This document shows positions 16,928 to 25,820 of a stretch of DNA of 64,000 nucleotides, in pieces; position 1 is the stretch's first letter, and each line of letters starts with the position of its first letter. The stretch comes from Clostridiales bacterium. GTDB lineage: Bacteria; Bacillota; Clostridia; Lachnospirales; Lachnospiraceae. The stretch spans positions 1-64,000 of the forward strand of contig JAHABX010000019.1 of the NCBI GenBank assembly GCA_018376135.1, given 5' to 3'. The translations under genes were made by a program, and so were the position numbers. The notes beneath the pieces were generated by a model, which did not search any database, was not told where the DNA came from, and saw only the letters and a program-made list of their open reading frames with translations.

Positions 16928-19877
16928 AAATATTCGCGTGTATGAGCTCGCGAAGGAATTAAACAAAACAAGTAAAGAAGTAATGGCCGTACTGGCAGAG
17001 AAAAATATTGAGGTGACAACACATATGGCAACATTGGAAGATAATCAGGCAGCGATGGTCCGCAAGGAGCTGGAAGGTCAGGCTCCGAAGCAGGCACAGG
17101 AAGCTGCACAGGAGCCAAAGGCAGCTCCGAAGAAGAAAAAATTTATCGTAGTGCACAACCCGGAAAACAGCCGGGATAAGAAGAGTCCGGAGCGCAGAGT
17201 GCCGGCACGTAAGCCCCAGGCAGAGCGTCCGCAGCCGAAGCGTGAAGCAGCTCCTGCAAAGCCGGAGCCAAAGGCAGAAGTAAAGCCGGAGGTAAAGGAA
17301 GCTCCGAAGCCGGAAGTAAAACCGGCAGAAGTGAAGACAGAAGCGAAGACGGAGGAGAAGGCAGCGACCCGTACGAACCCGGCACCGCGTCAGGAGAACC
17401 GCAGTGACCGCCCGCAGGGAGACCGTCAGGGCTACAATCGCGGAGACCGCCCGCAGGGAGACCGTCAGGGCTATAACCGCGGGGACCGCCCGCAGGGAGA
17501 CCGTCAGAGCTACAGCCGCGGAGACCGTCCGCAGGGAGACCGCCAGAACTACAACCGTGGGGATCGTCCGCAGGGAGACCGTCAGGGCTACAACCGTGGA
17601 GACCGTCCGCAGGGAGACCGCCAGAACTACAACCGCGGAGACCGTCCGCAGGGAGACCGTCAGGGCTACAACCGTGGGGATCGTCCGCAGGGAGACCGTC
17701 AGGGCTACAACCGTGGGGATCGTCCGCAGGGAGACCGTCAGGGCTACAATCGCGGAGACCGTCCGCAGGGAGACCGTCAGGGCTATAACCGCGGAGACCG
17801 TCCGCAGGGAGACCGTCAGGGCTACAGCCGCGGAGACCGTCCGCAGGGAGACCGTCAGGGCTATAACCGCGGAGACCGTCCGCAGAACGGACGTCAGGAC
17901 AGCCGCGGAGGACAGGGCGGAAGAGGCGGCATCGGCCGTCAGATGAACAAGGCATTTGACACTCCGGTGGAGACCAAGCCGGAGAACAGAAGATATGATA
18001 ACCGCAATCATCAGAAGCAGGAAAAGCAGTACAAGGATGAGGATATCAGCAAGCTGAAGAACAGACCGGGCAGGTTTATCAAGCCGGAAGCACAGCCGGC
18101 AGTGCACAAGAAGGAAGATAATGAGCCGAAGAAGCTTCCGCTTCCGGAGAGCATCAGCATCTCCGATCTGGCTGAGCGCATGAAGATCCAGCCGTCTGCC
18201 ATCATCAAGAAGCTGTTCCTGGAAGGCAAGATGCTGACCGTGAACTCTGAGCTGGATTTTGAGTCCGCAGGAGAGATCGCGCTGGAGTACAACTTCGATC
18301 CGGAACCGGAAGAGAAGGAGGATGTAATCGGCAAGATGCTGGAGGATCAGGAAGATGCAGAGGATACGCTGATCGCCCGTGCTCCGGTCATCTGTGTTAT
18401 GGGTCACGTTGACCATGGTAAGACCTCCCTTCTGGATGCGATCCGTCACACCAACGTGACTGACCGTGAGGCAGGCGGTATTACCCAGCACATCGGTGCT
18501 TATATGGTAACTGCAGCGGGAAGAAAGATCACGTTCCTGGATACTCCGGGACATGAGGCATTTACTGCCATGCGTATGCGTGGTGCAAGCTCCACGGATA
18601 TCGCGATCCTGGTAGTAGCTGCAGACGATGGCGTGAAGCCGCAGACCATCGAGGCGATCAACCATGCAAAAGCGGCCGGAGTAGAGATCATCGTTGCCAT
18701 CAACAAGGTCGATAAGCCGGCGGCAAATGTAGAGCGTGTAAAACAGGAGCTGACAGAGTACGGGCTTATCTCTGAGGACTGGGGCGGAAGCACCATCTGT
18801 GTTCCCGTATCCGCAAAATCCGGAGAGGGCATCGAGGAGCTTCTGGAGATGGTTCTTCTGACCGCGGATGTGCTGGAGCTGAAGGCAAATCCAAAGCGTC
18901 AGGCAAGAGGTCTGGTCATCGAAGCTGAGCTGGATAAAGGAAAAGGTCCGGTTGCCACGGTTCTGGTACAGAAGGGTACGCTGCATGTGGGTGATTTCAT
19001 TGCCGCAGGCGCATCCTACGGTAAGGTCCGTGCCATGATGGACGATAAGGGACGTCGGGTAAAAGAGGCCGGTCCGTCTACTCCGGTAGAGATCCTGGGT
19101 CTCAATGATGTACCGATGGCCGGAGAGATCTTTGTATCTCCGGAGAGTGATAAAGAGGCAAGAACCTTTGCAGAGACCTTCATTAAGGAAAGCAGAGAGA
19201 AGATGCTGGAGGATACCAAGCTTAAAATGTCTCTGGATGATCTGTATTCTCAGATCCAGACCGGCAGCCTGAAGGAGCTGAACCTGATCATCAAGGCAGA
19301 CGTGGCAGGCTCCGTGGAGGCTGTGAAGCAGTCCCTGCTGAAGCTGTCCAACGAAGAGGTTGTGGTAAAATGCATCCACGGCGGCGTTGGGGCCATCAAT
19401 GAGTCTGATATCATTCTGGCAAGTGCATCCAAGGCGATCATCATCGGCTTCAATGTAAGACCGGATGCGGCAGCCAAGGATACGGCAGAGCGCGAGAAGG
19501 TGGATATGCGTCTGTACCGGGTGATCTACGATGCCATCGCAGATGTGGAGAGAGCAATGAAGGGTATGCTGGATCCGATCTTTGAGGAAAAGGTACTGGG
19601 CCATGCAGAGATCCGTCAGATCTTCAAGGCGTCCGGAGTGGGCAATATCGCCGGTTCCTATGTGCTGGACGGTATGTTCCAGAGAGGCTGCAAGGTACGT
19701 ATCAGCAGAGAGGGAACACAGATCTTTGAAGGTGAGCTGGCTTCCCTGAAGCGTTTCAAGGACGATGTAAAAGAAGTAAAAGCCGGATTCGAATGCGGTC
19801 TGGTATTTGAGAAATTCAATGATATTCAGGAGATGGATATTGTTGAAGCCTATACAATGGTAGAGGTGCCAAGATAG
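16917..19877 (+). CDS. infB: Translation initiation factor IF-2
   Basis: 986 residues from the ATG at 16917, set by TTGGAGG upstream; the open frame further upstream belongs to the overlapping ylxQ region. Order: IF2_N domain (1-55, [18 protein letters not shown]), a Lys/Pro/Glu/Ala-rich linker, a 13-residue repeat tract (162-329), a second IF2_N domain (about 415-470), and the GTPase (GHVDHGKT near 497, [14 protein letters not shown]), followed by domains II-IV ending near TMVEVPR. It brings fMet-tRNA to the 30S subunit. The repeat linker is unusual and makes the protein longer than B. subtilis IF2. Confidence 0.96.
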   Translation: MSNKNIRVYELAKELNKTSKEVMAVLAEKNIEVTTHMATLEDNQAAMVRKELEGQAPKQAQEAAQEPKAAPKKKKFIVVHNPENSRDKKSPERRVPARKPQAERPQPKREAAPAKPEPKAEVKPEVKEAPKPEVKPAEVKTEAKTEEKAATRTNPAPRQENRSDRPQGDRQGYNRGDRPQGDRQGYNRGDRPQGDRQSYSRGDRPQGDRQNYNRGDRPQGDRQGYNRGDRPQGDRQNYNRGDRPQGDRQGYNRGDRPQGDRQGYNRGDRPQGDRQGYNRGDRPQGDRQGYNRGDRPQGDRQGYSRGDRPQGDRQGYNRGDRPQNGRQDSRGGQGGRGGIGRQMNKAFDTPVETKPENRRYDNRNHQKQEKQYKDEDISKLKNRPGRFIKPEAQPAVHKKEDNEPKKLPLPESISISDLAERMKIQPSAIIKKLFLEGKMLTVNSELDFESAGEIALEYNFDPEPEEKEDVIGKMLEDQEDAEDTLIARAPVICVMGHVDHGKTSLLDAIRHTNVTDREAGGITQHIGAYMVTAAGRKITFLDTPGHEAFTAMRMRGASSTDIAILVVAADDGVKPQTIEAINHAKAAGVEIIVAINKVDKPAANVERVKQELTEYGLISEDWGGSTICVPVSAKSGEGIEELLEMVLLTADVLELKANPKRQARGLVIEAELDKGKGPVATVLVQKGTLHVGDFIAAGASYGKVRAMMDDKGRRVKEAGPSTPVEILGLNDVPMAGEIFVSPESDKEARTFAETFIKESREKMLEDTKLKMSLDDLYSQIQTGSLKELNLIIKADVAGSVEAVKQSLLKLSNEEVVVKCIHGGVGAINESDIILASASKAIIIGFNVRPDAAAKDTAEREKVDMRLYRVIYDAIADVERAMKGMLDPIFEEKVLGHAEIRQIFKASGVGNIAGSYVLDGMFQRGCKVRISREGTQIFEGELASLKRFKDDVKEVKAGFECGLVFEKFNDIQEMDIVEAYTMVEVPR
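17400..17903 (+). repeat. 39-bp tandem repeats inside infB
   Basis: Twelve full copies of a 39-base unit (17400-17867) and one degenerate copy (17868 on) encode [13 protein letters not shown]/S, with x being G, N or S. Copies differ mainly at third codon positions, so selection keeps the protein sequence. Contiguous, with no spacers. Confidence 0.95.
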
Positions 19878-19878
19878 A

Positions 19879-20259
19879 ATGAGGAAAAACAGTATTAAAA
19901 ATACCCGTATCAATGGAGAAGTCCAGAAGGTATTGTCGGAGATCATCAGGGGAGAGATCAAGGATCCGCGGATCAATCCCATGACCTCTGTGGTGCAGGT
20001 GCTGGTTGCACCGGACCTGAAGACCTGCAAGGCGTTCATCAGTGTACTGGGAGACGAGGAATCCCAGAAAAGTACGCTGGAGGGACTGAAAAGCGCGGTG
20101 GGATATATCCGCCGCCAGCTTGCACGGGAACTGAATCTTCGCAATACTCCGGAGATCACTTTTATTCTGGATCAGTCCATTGCCTATGGAGTGAGCATGT
20201 CAAAACTGATCGATGATGTCACAAAGGACATCAGCAGGGATGAGGAAGAGGATGATTGA
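19879..20259 (+). CDS. rbfA: Ribosome-binding factor A
   Basis: 126 residues, starting one base after the infB stop. The KH-like fold is seen as IRGEIKDPRINPMTSV, VLVAPDLKTCKAFIS and LRNTPEITFILDQS. RbfA acts on the 16S 5' helix late in 30S assembly and in cold adaptation. It ends with an acidic DEEEDD tail. Confidence 0.95.
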   Translation: MRKNSIKNTRINGEVQKVLSEIIRGEIKDPRINPMTSVVQVLVAPDLKTCKAFISVLGDEESQKSTLEGLKSAVGYIRRQLARELNLRNTPEITFILDQSIAYGVSMSKLIDDVTKDISRDEEEDD

Positions 20260-20261
20260 GA

Positions 20262-21227
20262 ATGATGCAGTTTGAAAAAGAATTGCAGAATGTTTCCACT
20301 GCTGCCATTGCCGGACATATCCGTCCGGATGGCGACAGCGTGGGAGCATGTATTGGTCTCTGGCATTATATCAGAGACAATTTTCCACAGATAGAGACGG
20401 ATATATGGCTGGAACAGCCGGACAGCAAATTTGCCGTACTGGATGGCTATGACGCCATCCGTCAGCCGGGGGATGAGGAGAGAAGCTATGATCTTTTCAT
20501 CTCCGTGGACTGTGCGGCATATGACCGTCTGGGACCGTCAGCCGGATATTTTGAAAGTGCGAAGAGGACGATCTGCGTGGATCACCATATCAGCAACACT
20601 GGCTTTGCCATGGCAAATGTCATTGATGCGGAGGCAAGCTCCACCTGTGAGGTACTGTGCCGGATGATGGACCCGGAGAAGATCTCAAGGGCTGCGGCAT
20701 GTGCGTTATATATGGGAATCGCCCACGATACGGGGGTGTTCCAGTACAGCTGTACCTCTCCGGAGACCATGCGTCTTGCGGCGATGCTGATGGAAAAGGA
20801 GATACCGTATACGTATCTTCTGGAGGAGACCTACTATAAGAAGACCTACCGCCAGAACCAGATCCTGGGAAAGGCGCTGCTGGAGAGCATGCGTCTTCTG
20901 AGCGGCAGAGGAATCGTCAGCGTTGTGCGCAGGAAGGATCTGGATTTCTTCGGTGTGACTGCCATGGATCTGGAGGGCATCGTCAGCCAGCTCAAGCTGA
21001 CCGAAGGAGTCGAGGTGGCTATTTTCCTGTATGAGACAGGAAATCTGGAATACAAGGTATCTCTGCGTTCCAGAGAGACCGTGGATGTGAGTGAGGTTGC
21101 GTCTTATTTCGGCGGAGGCGGCCATGTGCGGGCAGCCGGGGTGACCATGAAGGGAACCTTCCATGATATTATCAACAATCTGACCTTACATATAGAACAT
21201 CAGCTGATGGAGCGGGAAACAAAGTGA
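20262..21227 (+). CDS. nrnA: Bifunctional oligoribonuclease / PAP phosphatase NrnA (DHH family)
   Basis: 321 residues from the ATG at 20262 (an overlapping TTG at 20256 is the alternative). DHH-DHHA1 layout: IAGHIRPDGDSVGA, VDCAAYDRLG, CVDHHISN, and the C-terminal GGGGHVRAAG. It degrades short RNA fragments and 3'-phosphoadenosine phosphate. Conserved neighbour of rbfA and truB in Firmicutes. Confidence 0.92.
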   Translation: MMQFEKELQNVSTAAIAGHIRPDGDSVGACIGLWHYIRDNFPQIETDIWLEQPDSKFAVLDGYDAIRQPGDEERSYDLFISVDCAAYDRLGPSAGYFESAKRTICVDHHISNTGFAMANVIDAEASSTCEVLCRMMDPEKISRAAACALYMGIAHDTGVFQYSCTSPETMRLAAMLMEKEIPYTYLLEETYYKKTYRQNQILGKALLESMRLLSGRGIVSVVRRKDLDFFGVTAMDLEGIVSQLKLTEGVEVAIFLYETGNLEYKVSLRSRETVDVSEVASYFGGGGHVRAAGVTMKGTFHDIINNLTLHIEHQLMERETK

Positions 21228-22111
21228 TAAACGGAGTCATTAATATTTATAAGGAGCGGGGCTTTACCTCCCATGATGTGGTGGCGAAGCTTCGCGGTAT
21301 ATTAAAACAGAAAAAGATCGGACACACTGGAACTCTCGACCCGGAAGCGGAGGGAGTTCTTCCTGTATGTCTTGGAAAAGGGACGAAGCTGTGTGAGCTT
21401 TTGACGGACCATGATAAGATCTATGAGGCAGTGCTTCTTCTGGGACAGTCCACAGATACGCAGGATACGACCGGAACGGTTCTGGAGCAGGCAGAGGTGC
21501 ATGTGACCGAAGCACAGGTGAGGGACGCGGTCCTGAGCTTTGTGGGTCCCTATGAGCAGATCCCTCCCATGTATTCCGCACTGAAGGTGAACGGGCAGAA
21601 GCTGTGCGATCTGGCGCGGGCAGGCAGAGAGGTAGAACGCAAGGCAAGACCGGTGGAGATCTATGAGATCCGGATACTGGATATGGAGCTTCCGAGAGTG
21701 CGTATGTCGGTGGCATGCTCCAAAGGCACCTATATCAGGACCCTCTGCCATGATATCGGAGAAAAGCTGGGCTGCCACGGCTGTATGGAGAAGCTGCTCC
21801 GGACAAAGGTAGACAGATTTGAGATCGAGGACAGCCTGACGCTGGCACAGGTGGAGCAGCTCCGGGATGAGGGATGCCTTTCGGAGATCGTCCTTCCCGT
21901 GGATCAGGTATTTGCCGGGCTTCCTGCCGTGTATCTGACAGAGGAGGCTTCCCGTCTTGGCTATAACGGTAACCCGCTGAGCAGAAGGGAGCTGGGTCAG
22001 GAAGCAGAGAGAGTCCGGGTCTATGATCACGCCGGGATATTTATCGGGATCTATGAATACGATTCCAACAGAAAAATGTATCGTCCGGTAAAAATGTTTT
22101 ACGAAAAGTAG
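21224..22111 (+). CDS. truB: tRNA pseudouridine(55) synthase TruB
   Basis: 295 residues with a GTG start overlapping the nrnA stop (GTGA). The catalytic motif GTLDPEAEGVLPV carries the essential Asp; KGTYIRTLCHDIG and the PPMYSALKVNG segment are also present, with a PUA-like C-terminus. It modifies U55 in the T loop of tRNAs. Confidence 0.95.
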   Translation: MINGVINIYKERGFTSHDVVAKLRGILKQKKIGHTGTLDPEAEGVLPVCLGKGTKLCELLTDHDKIYEAVLLLGQSTDTQDTTGTVLEQAEVHVTEAQVRDAVLSFVGPYEQIPPMYSALKVNGQKLCDLARAGREVERKARPVEIYEIRILDMELPRVRMSVACSKGTYIRTLCHDIGEKLGCHGCMEKLLRTKVDRFEIEDSLTLAQVEQLRDEGCLSEIVLPVDQVFAGLPAVYLTEEASRLGYNGNPLSRRELGQEAERVRVYDHAGIFIGIYEYDSNRKMYRPVKMFYEK

Positions 22112-22121
22112 AGAGAATACC

Positions 22122-23054
22122 ATGAATTATGTGACAGGGAAGACACAATTTCATATGGATGTACCATCGGCTGTGAGTCTTGGAAAATTCGACGGACTGC
22201 ACAGAGGACATCAGAGACTGATCGGACATGTGCTGGAGCAGAAAAAGAGAGGACTTCAGGCAGTCCTCTTTACCTTTGAGAAGAATCCCACCCGAATGCT
22301 GGCGGGGCTGTCAGCGCAGAATATCATGACCAACGCGGAGCGCCGTCAAAGGCTGGAAAATGCGGGGATCGACTGTCTTCTGGAGTGTCCCTTTGTGCCT
22401 GAGATCGCTCATATGGAGCCGGAACGGTTCGTGGAGGAGGTACTGGTCAGACAGCTGAAGACCGCATTCGTGGCGGTAGGAAGGGATTTCCGGTTTGGAT
22501 TCCAGCGAAGAGGGGATCATGCCCTGCTCCGGCAGATGGGCGAGACCCTTGGCTTTCAGGTGGAAGTGGTGGAAAAGGAGCAGAGCCACGGAAGGGATAT
22601 CAGCAGCACCTATATCAGGGAGGCGCTCCACGAAGGAAATATGCCTCTGGTGAATGAGCTCCTTGGCTATCGCTACTCGGTAAGCGGAGAGGTGCTCCAT
22701 GGAAGGCGGATCGGCAGGACGCTGGGACTGCCGACCACCAATCTTCTGCCGCCGGCGGAGAAGCTTCTGCCGCCCAACGGCGTCTATCTGACCAGAACGA
22801 TTCTGGAGGATGGAGATTACTACGGCATCACCAATATCGGATATAAGCCCACCGTAGGAGGAGAGACCCGCAGGGGTGTGGAGACCTTTCTTTTTGATTT
22901 TGACAGAGATCTGTACGGAAAGGAGATCACGGTGGAGATTCTGGAGTATGAGCGCCCGGAACAGAAGTTCCATTCCCTGGACGAGCTGAAGGCCCGCATT
23001 CTTTCCGATGTATATTGGGGAAAAAGCAAAATAAAAGTAAAAGAACACTTGTAA
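22122..23054 (+). CDS. ribF: Bifunctional riboflavin kinase / FAD synthetase
   Basis: 310 residues: an N-terminal adenylyltransferase (GKFDGLHRGHQRL near residue 23, VGRDFRFGFQRRGD, SSTYIREAL) and a C-terminal riboflavin kinase (GRRIGRTLGLPTTNL, NGVY, GYKPTVGG). It converts riboflavin to FMN and then FAD. Last gene of the operon; an intrinsic terminator follows. Confidence 0.95.
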   Translation: MNYVTGKTQFHMDVPSAVSLGKFDGLHRGHQRLIGHVLEQKKRGLQAVLFTFEKNPTRMLAGLSAQNIMTNAERRQRLENAGIDCLLECPFVPEIAHMEPERFVEEVLVRQLKTAFVAVGRDFRFGFQRRGDHALLRQMGETLGFQVEVVEKEQSHGRDISSTYIREALHEGNMPLVNELLGYRYSVSGEVLHGRRIGRTLGLPTTNLLPPAEKLLPPNGVYLTRTILEDGDYYGITNIGYKPTVGGETRRGVETFLFDFDRDLYGKEITVEILEYERPEQKFHSLDELKARILSDVYWGKSKIKVKEHL

Positions 23055-23083
23055 GCAATCTGAAAATGATGTAAAGTATAAGT

Positions 23084-23116
23084 AAAGCGTATGTAAAGAA
23101 CATACGCTTTTATTTT
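23084..23116 (+). terminator. Terminator of the rimP-ribF operon
   Basis: 10-bp perfect stem AAAGCGTATG/CATACGCTTT, 7-base loop, then TATTTT. Confidence 0.85.
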
Positions 23117-23163
23117 GCGCTAAGAATTCGCAAAGAATAAGGGACTTAAGAGGTAAAGTAAAG

Positions 23164-24804
23164 ATGGATTTTAGTGTTGTTGTGTCATTGATGGGAGGAC
23201 TGGGACTCTTTCTGCTGGGAATGAAGCAGATGAGCGATGGTCTGGAGAAGGCTGCAGGCGCCAAGATGCGCGGGATCCTGGAGGCTGTTACGACGAACCG
23301 CTTTCTGGGTATGCTGGTAGGTATTCTGTTCTGTGCGGTAGTCCAGTCGTCCAGTGCGACGACCGTTATGGTGGTCAGCTTTGTCAATGCAGGGATGATG
23401 TCCCTGTATCAGGCGGCGGGAGTGATCATGGGTGCCAATATCGGTACAACGGTGACTTCCCAGCTGGTTTCCATTAACCTGTCAGAGTATGCGCCGTTAT
23501 TTTTGTTCCTGGGTGTGGTGATGACCCAGTTCGTCAGCAGCAGCCGGGTGAAGAAGATCGGTGAAGTGGTTCTGGGCTTTGGCGTGCTTTTCATGGGACT
23601 CAGCGTCATGTCGGGAAGCATGTCCAGCCTGAAGGATTCTCCGTATATTGCAGATCAGCTTGCCAGTCTGACGAATCCGGCAATGGCAGTGCTTATGGGA
23701 TTTGTGATCACGGCGATCATCCAGAGCTCCTCGGTAACGGTCAGTATCGTCCTTCTGATGGCACAGCAGGGACTTCTGCAGCTTCCGATCAGCTTCTTCA
23801 TTATACTGGGATGCAACATCGGCTCCTGTATGTCTGCGGTGATCGCATCTCTGAGCGGCAAGAAGGAAGCAAAGAGAGCGGCGCTGATTCATCTGTTCTT
23901 CAATATCATTGGTACGGCGGTCATCTTTGTGATCCTGATCCTGGCAGGGGGACAGGTGCTCAATGGCATCGTGAAGATCTCCGGCACGGATCCGGGACGC
24001 TGTGTGGCAAATGCACATACCTTGTTCAAGGTATTCCAAGTGGCGATCCTTTTCCCGTTTGCAAAATGGATCGTGAAGCTGACCTATCTGGTTGTTCCGG
24101 GCAGCGAGGCGTCCGGAGATCAGGAATTCGAGCTTCTCTATATCGGGAAGAAGACCCTGTTCGCTCCAACGACCGCAGTGGTGGAGGCAGTCCGGGAGCT
24201 GGAGCATATGGGTGCGCTGGCATATGAGAATCTGAACCGGGGTCTGGACGCACTGGTGGCTTTGGACGAGGATAAGATCAACCGCATCTATGAGGTGGAG
24301 AAGCAGATCAATTTCCTGAACCATGAGATCACCAATTATCTGGTGAAGATCAGCCAGCTTACCCTTCCGGTGGATGACAGCAAGAGCATCGGCGCGCTGT
24401 TCCATGTGGTCAACGATGTGGAACGCATTGGCGACCATGCGGAGAATCTGGCAGATGCGGCAAGAAACCGGATGGCTGAGAACATCGTTTTCAGTGATAC
24501 GGGCTTTCAAGAGCTTCGCATCATGGGAGCGAAGGTCAATAAGATTTTGGAATACTCCATTGAGATGTTTGCTCATAATACAAAGGAACATCTTCAGGAC
24601 ATTATGGATCTGGAGGATGAGATCGATGAGATGGAACGGCAGTTCCAGAGAAATCATGTGGAGCGTCTGACAAAGAACGAATGCTCGGCTGCATCCGGCA
24701 TGATCTTCTCGGACGTGATCTCCGGACTGGAGAGAGTGGCTGACCATGCGACCAATATCGCATATGCGCTGCTGGAGGAATCCCCGGACGGAGATGAAGA
24801 CTGA
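23164..24804 (+). CDS. Na/Pi cotransporter family protein with PhoU-like C-terminus
   Basis: 546 residues. The N-terminal membrane half has the repeated Na/Pi motifs VVQSSSATTVMVVSFVNAG and IIQSSSVTVSIVLLM plus GANIGTT and GCNIGSC. The C-terminal 200 residues are a helical PhoU-like domain (VNDVERIGDHAENLAD and ISGLERVADHATNIAYAL). Related proteins (NptA/YjbB) move phosphate with Na+. Single gene between two terminators. Confidence 0.92.
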   Translation: MDFSVVVSLMGGLGLFLLGMKQMSDGLEKAAGAKMRGILEAVTTNRFLGMLVGILFCAVVQSSSATTVMVVSFVNAGMMSLYQAAGVIMGANIGTTVTSQLVSINLSEYAPLFLFLGVVMTQFVSSSRVKKIGEVVLGFGVLFMGLSVMSGSMSSLKDSPYIADQLASLTNPAMAVLMGFVITAIIQSSSVTVSIVLLMAQQGLLQLPISFFIILGCNIGSCMSAVIASLSGKKEAKRAALIHLFFNIIGTAVIFVILILAGGQVLNGIVKISGTDPGRCVANAHTLFKVFQVAILFPFAKWIVKLTYLVVPGSEASGDQEFELLYIGKKTLFAPTTAVVEAVRELEHMGALAYENLNRGLDALVALDEDKINRIYEVEKQINFLNHEITNYLVKISQLTLPVDDSKSIGALFHVVNDVERIGDHAENLADAARNRMAENIVFSDTGFQELRIMGAKVNKILEYSIEMFAHNTKEHLQDIMDLEDEIDEMERQFQRNHVERLTKNECSAASGMIFSDVISGLERVADHATNIAYALLEESPDGDED

Positions 24805-24827
24805 TAAAAGTGAATGACAGCAGAGAT

Positions 24828-24872
24828 AAAAAACACCCGCGTGGGAGCATTTTTGCCCTGCGTGGGTGTTTC
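24828..24872. terminator. Bidirectional terminator
   Basis: 11-bp stem AAACACCCGCG/CGTGGGTGTTT with one G-U pair, 19-base loop and T-runs on both sides. Lies between converging genes. Confidence 0.8.
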
Positions 24873-24882
24873 TGTATATATG

Positions 24883-25596
24883 TTATGATTTTTGATTCCG
24901 AATCTCCTGCATGATGAACTCCATATGCTCCTGCATAACGGACACTGCAAGGGATTCCTTATTCTGAGAGATCGCGTCCACAAGCGTCCGGTGCTGGCGG
25001 TTGATACGGGCAAATTCTTCTTCCTGATTGAGCTTTTTGCGGATCCCGGCGATCACCCGGTCGATCAGCTGTGAAGATGCCTTCCAGGCACACAGGATAA
25101 TGTGATTGCCTGCGATCTGGGCAATCTTGTCATGCAGCTCCCGGTCCAGCATGATCCGCTCGTCCTCGTCAAAGCTCTCCTCCAGTCGGTCCAGGATCGC
25201 TTTCAGATAAGTGGCATCCATGGCGCTGCACTTTCTGGCAGCGAGAGCGGCAGTCTGTCGTTCCAGCCCGGCACGGAATTCCTGTATCTCCATGGCATTG
25301 CTTCCGCTCAGAGAGAACATAAGCGTCATGGGATAGAGGATGCAGTTGGAAGGATCGATGGTCAGGTAGATTCCGTCACAGGGAATGGTACGTACAAGAC
25401 CAAGGAACTCCAGTGCTTCCAGTCCGGCCTGCACAGAGGAGATGGAACAGCCCAGATCCAGGGCAAGTATATCCTCGGTTGGAAGCCGGTCTCCCGGGTG
25501 TAAAATATTATTCTGCATATTCTCGATTAACTGTCGCATAAATCCCTGAAATACCGGTTCTCCGGCATCCAGCCTGTGAAAAATTTGATTCTGCAT
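24883..25596 (-). CDS. GntR-family transcription regulator with FCD domain
   Basis: 237 residues from the ATG at 25596, which has GGGGGA 4-5 bases upstream; earlier in-frame starts lack a site. Winged helix at 20-75 (GDRLPTEDILALDLGCSISSVQAGLEALEFLGLV, split here by one conserved Gly) followed by an all-helical FCD domain with His and Asp/Arg residues of the usual ligand/metal pocket (DRELHDKIAQIAGN). Such regulators respond to small carboxylates or sugar acids. No catabolic operon is adjacent, so target and ligand are unknown. Confidence 0.82.
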   Translation of the reverse strand: MQNQIFHRLDAGEPVFQGFMRQLIENMQNNILHPGDRLPTEDILALDLGCSISSVQAGLEALEFLGLVRTIPCDGIYLTIDPSNCILYPMTLMFSLSGSNAMEIQEFRAGLERQTAALAARKCSAMDATYLKAILDRLEESFDEDERIMLDRELHDKIAQIAGNHIILCAWKASSQLIDRVIAGIRKKLNQEEEFARINRQHRTLVDAISQNKESLAVSVMQEHMEFIMQEIRNQKS

Positions 25597-25741
25597 ATGA
25601 TCCCCCATTTTCCCCTGAATATCTTTTGTATGATTACACCTTATCATATTTTGTACTGTTTTCCAATCCCCAGTAACAAGTTGTCTGAGACATTTAAATC
25701 AGATTTATATAAAATTTTTTACCTGCCGTCTCATATCCCCG

Positions 25742-25799
25742 TTGACATTTGAAAAGAAGTATGCTATAACAAAAACAACAGGACACCCCGGTGGGGTAT
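25742..25799 (+). promoter_or_regulatory. Copper-responsive promoter with CsoR-type operator
   Basis: TTGACA (25742-25747), 17 bases, TATAAC (25765-25770). Just downstream (25783-25799) is the GC-rich pseudo-palindrome ACACCCC-GGT-GGGGTAT, the form of known CsoR operators (TACCCC...GGGGTA). csoR lies in the same operon, so copper-induced autoregulation is expected. Confidence 0.75.
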
Positions 25800-25820
25800 C
25801 TGAAAGGAGGAATCAGACGG

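Noticed and set aside
17400..17903. Regular 39-bp repeats as a CRISPR array
   Set aside because: Units are contiguous with no spacers and lie in frame in infB; the 36-bp repeats at 33998-34285 are rejected for the same reason.
16959..20159. Open frame of 1066 codons on the - strand across infB and rbfA
   Set aside because: It is a shadow of the infB codon pattern and repeats; no ribosome site and no family, while the + strand encodes IF2.
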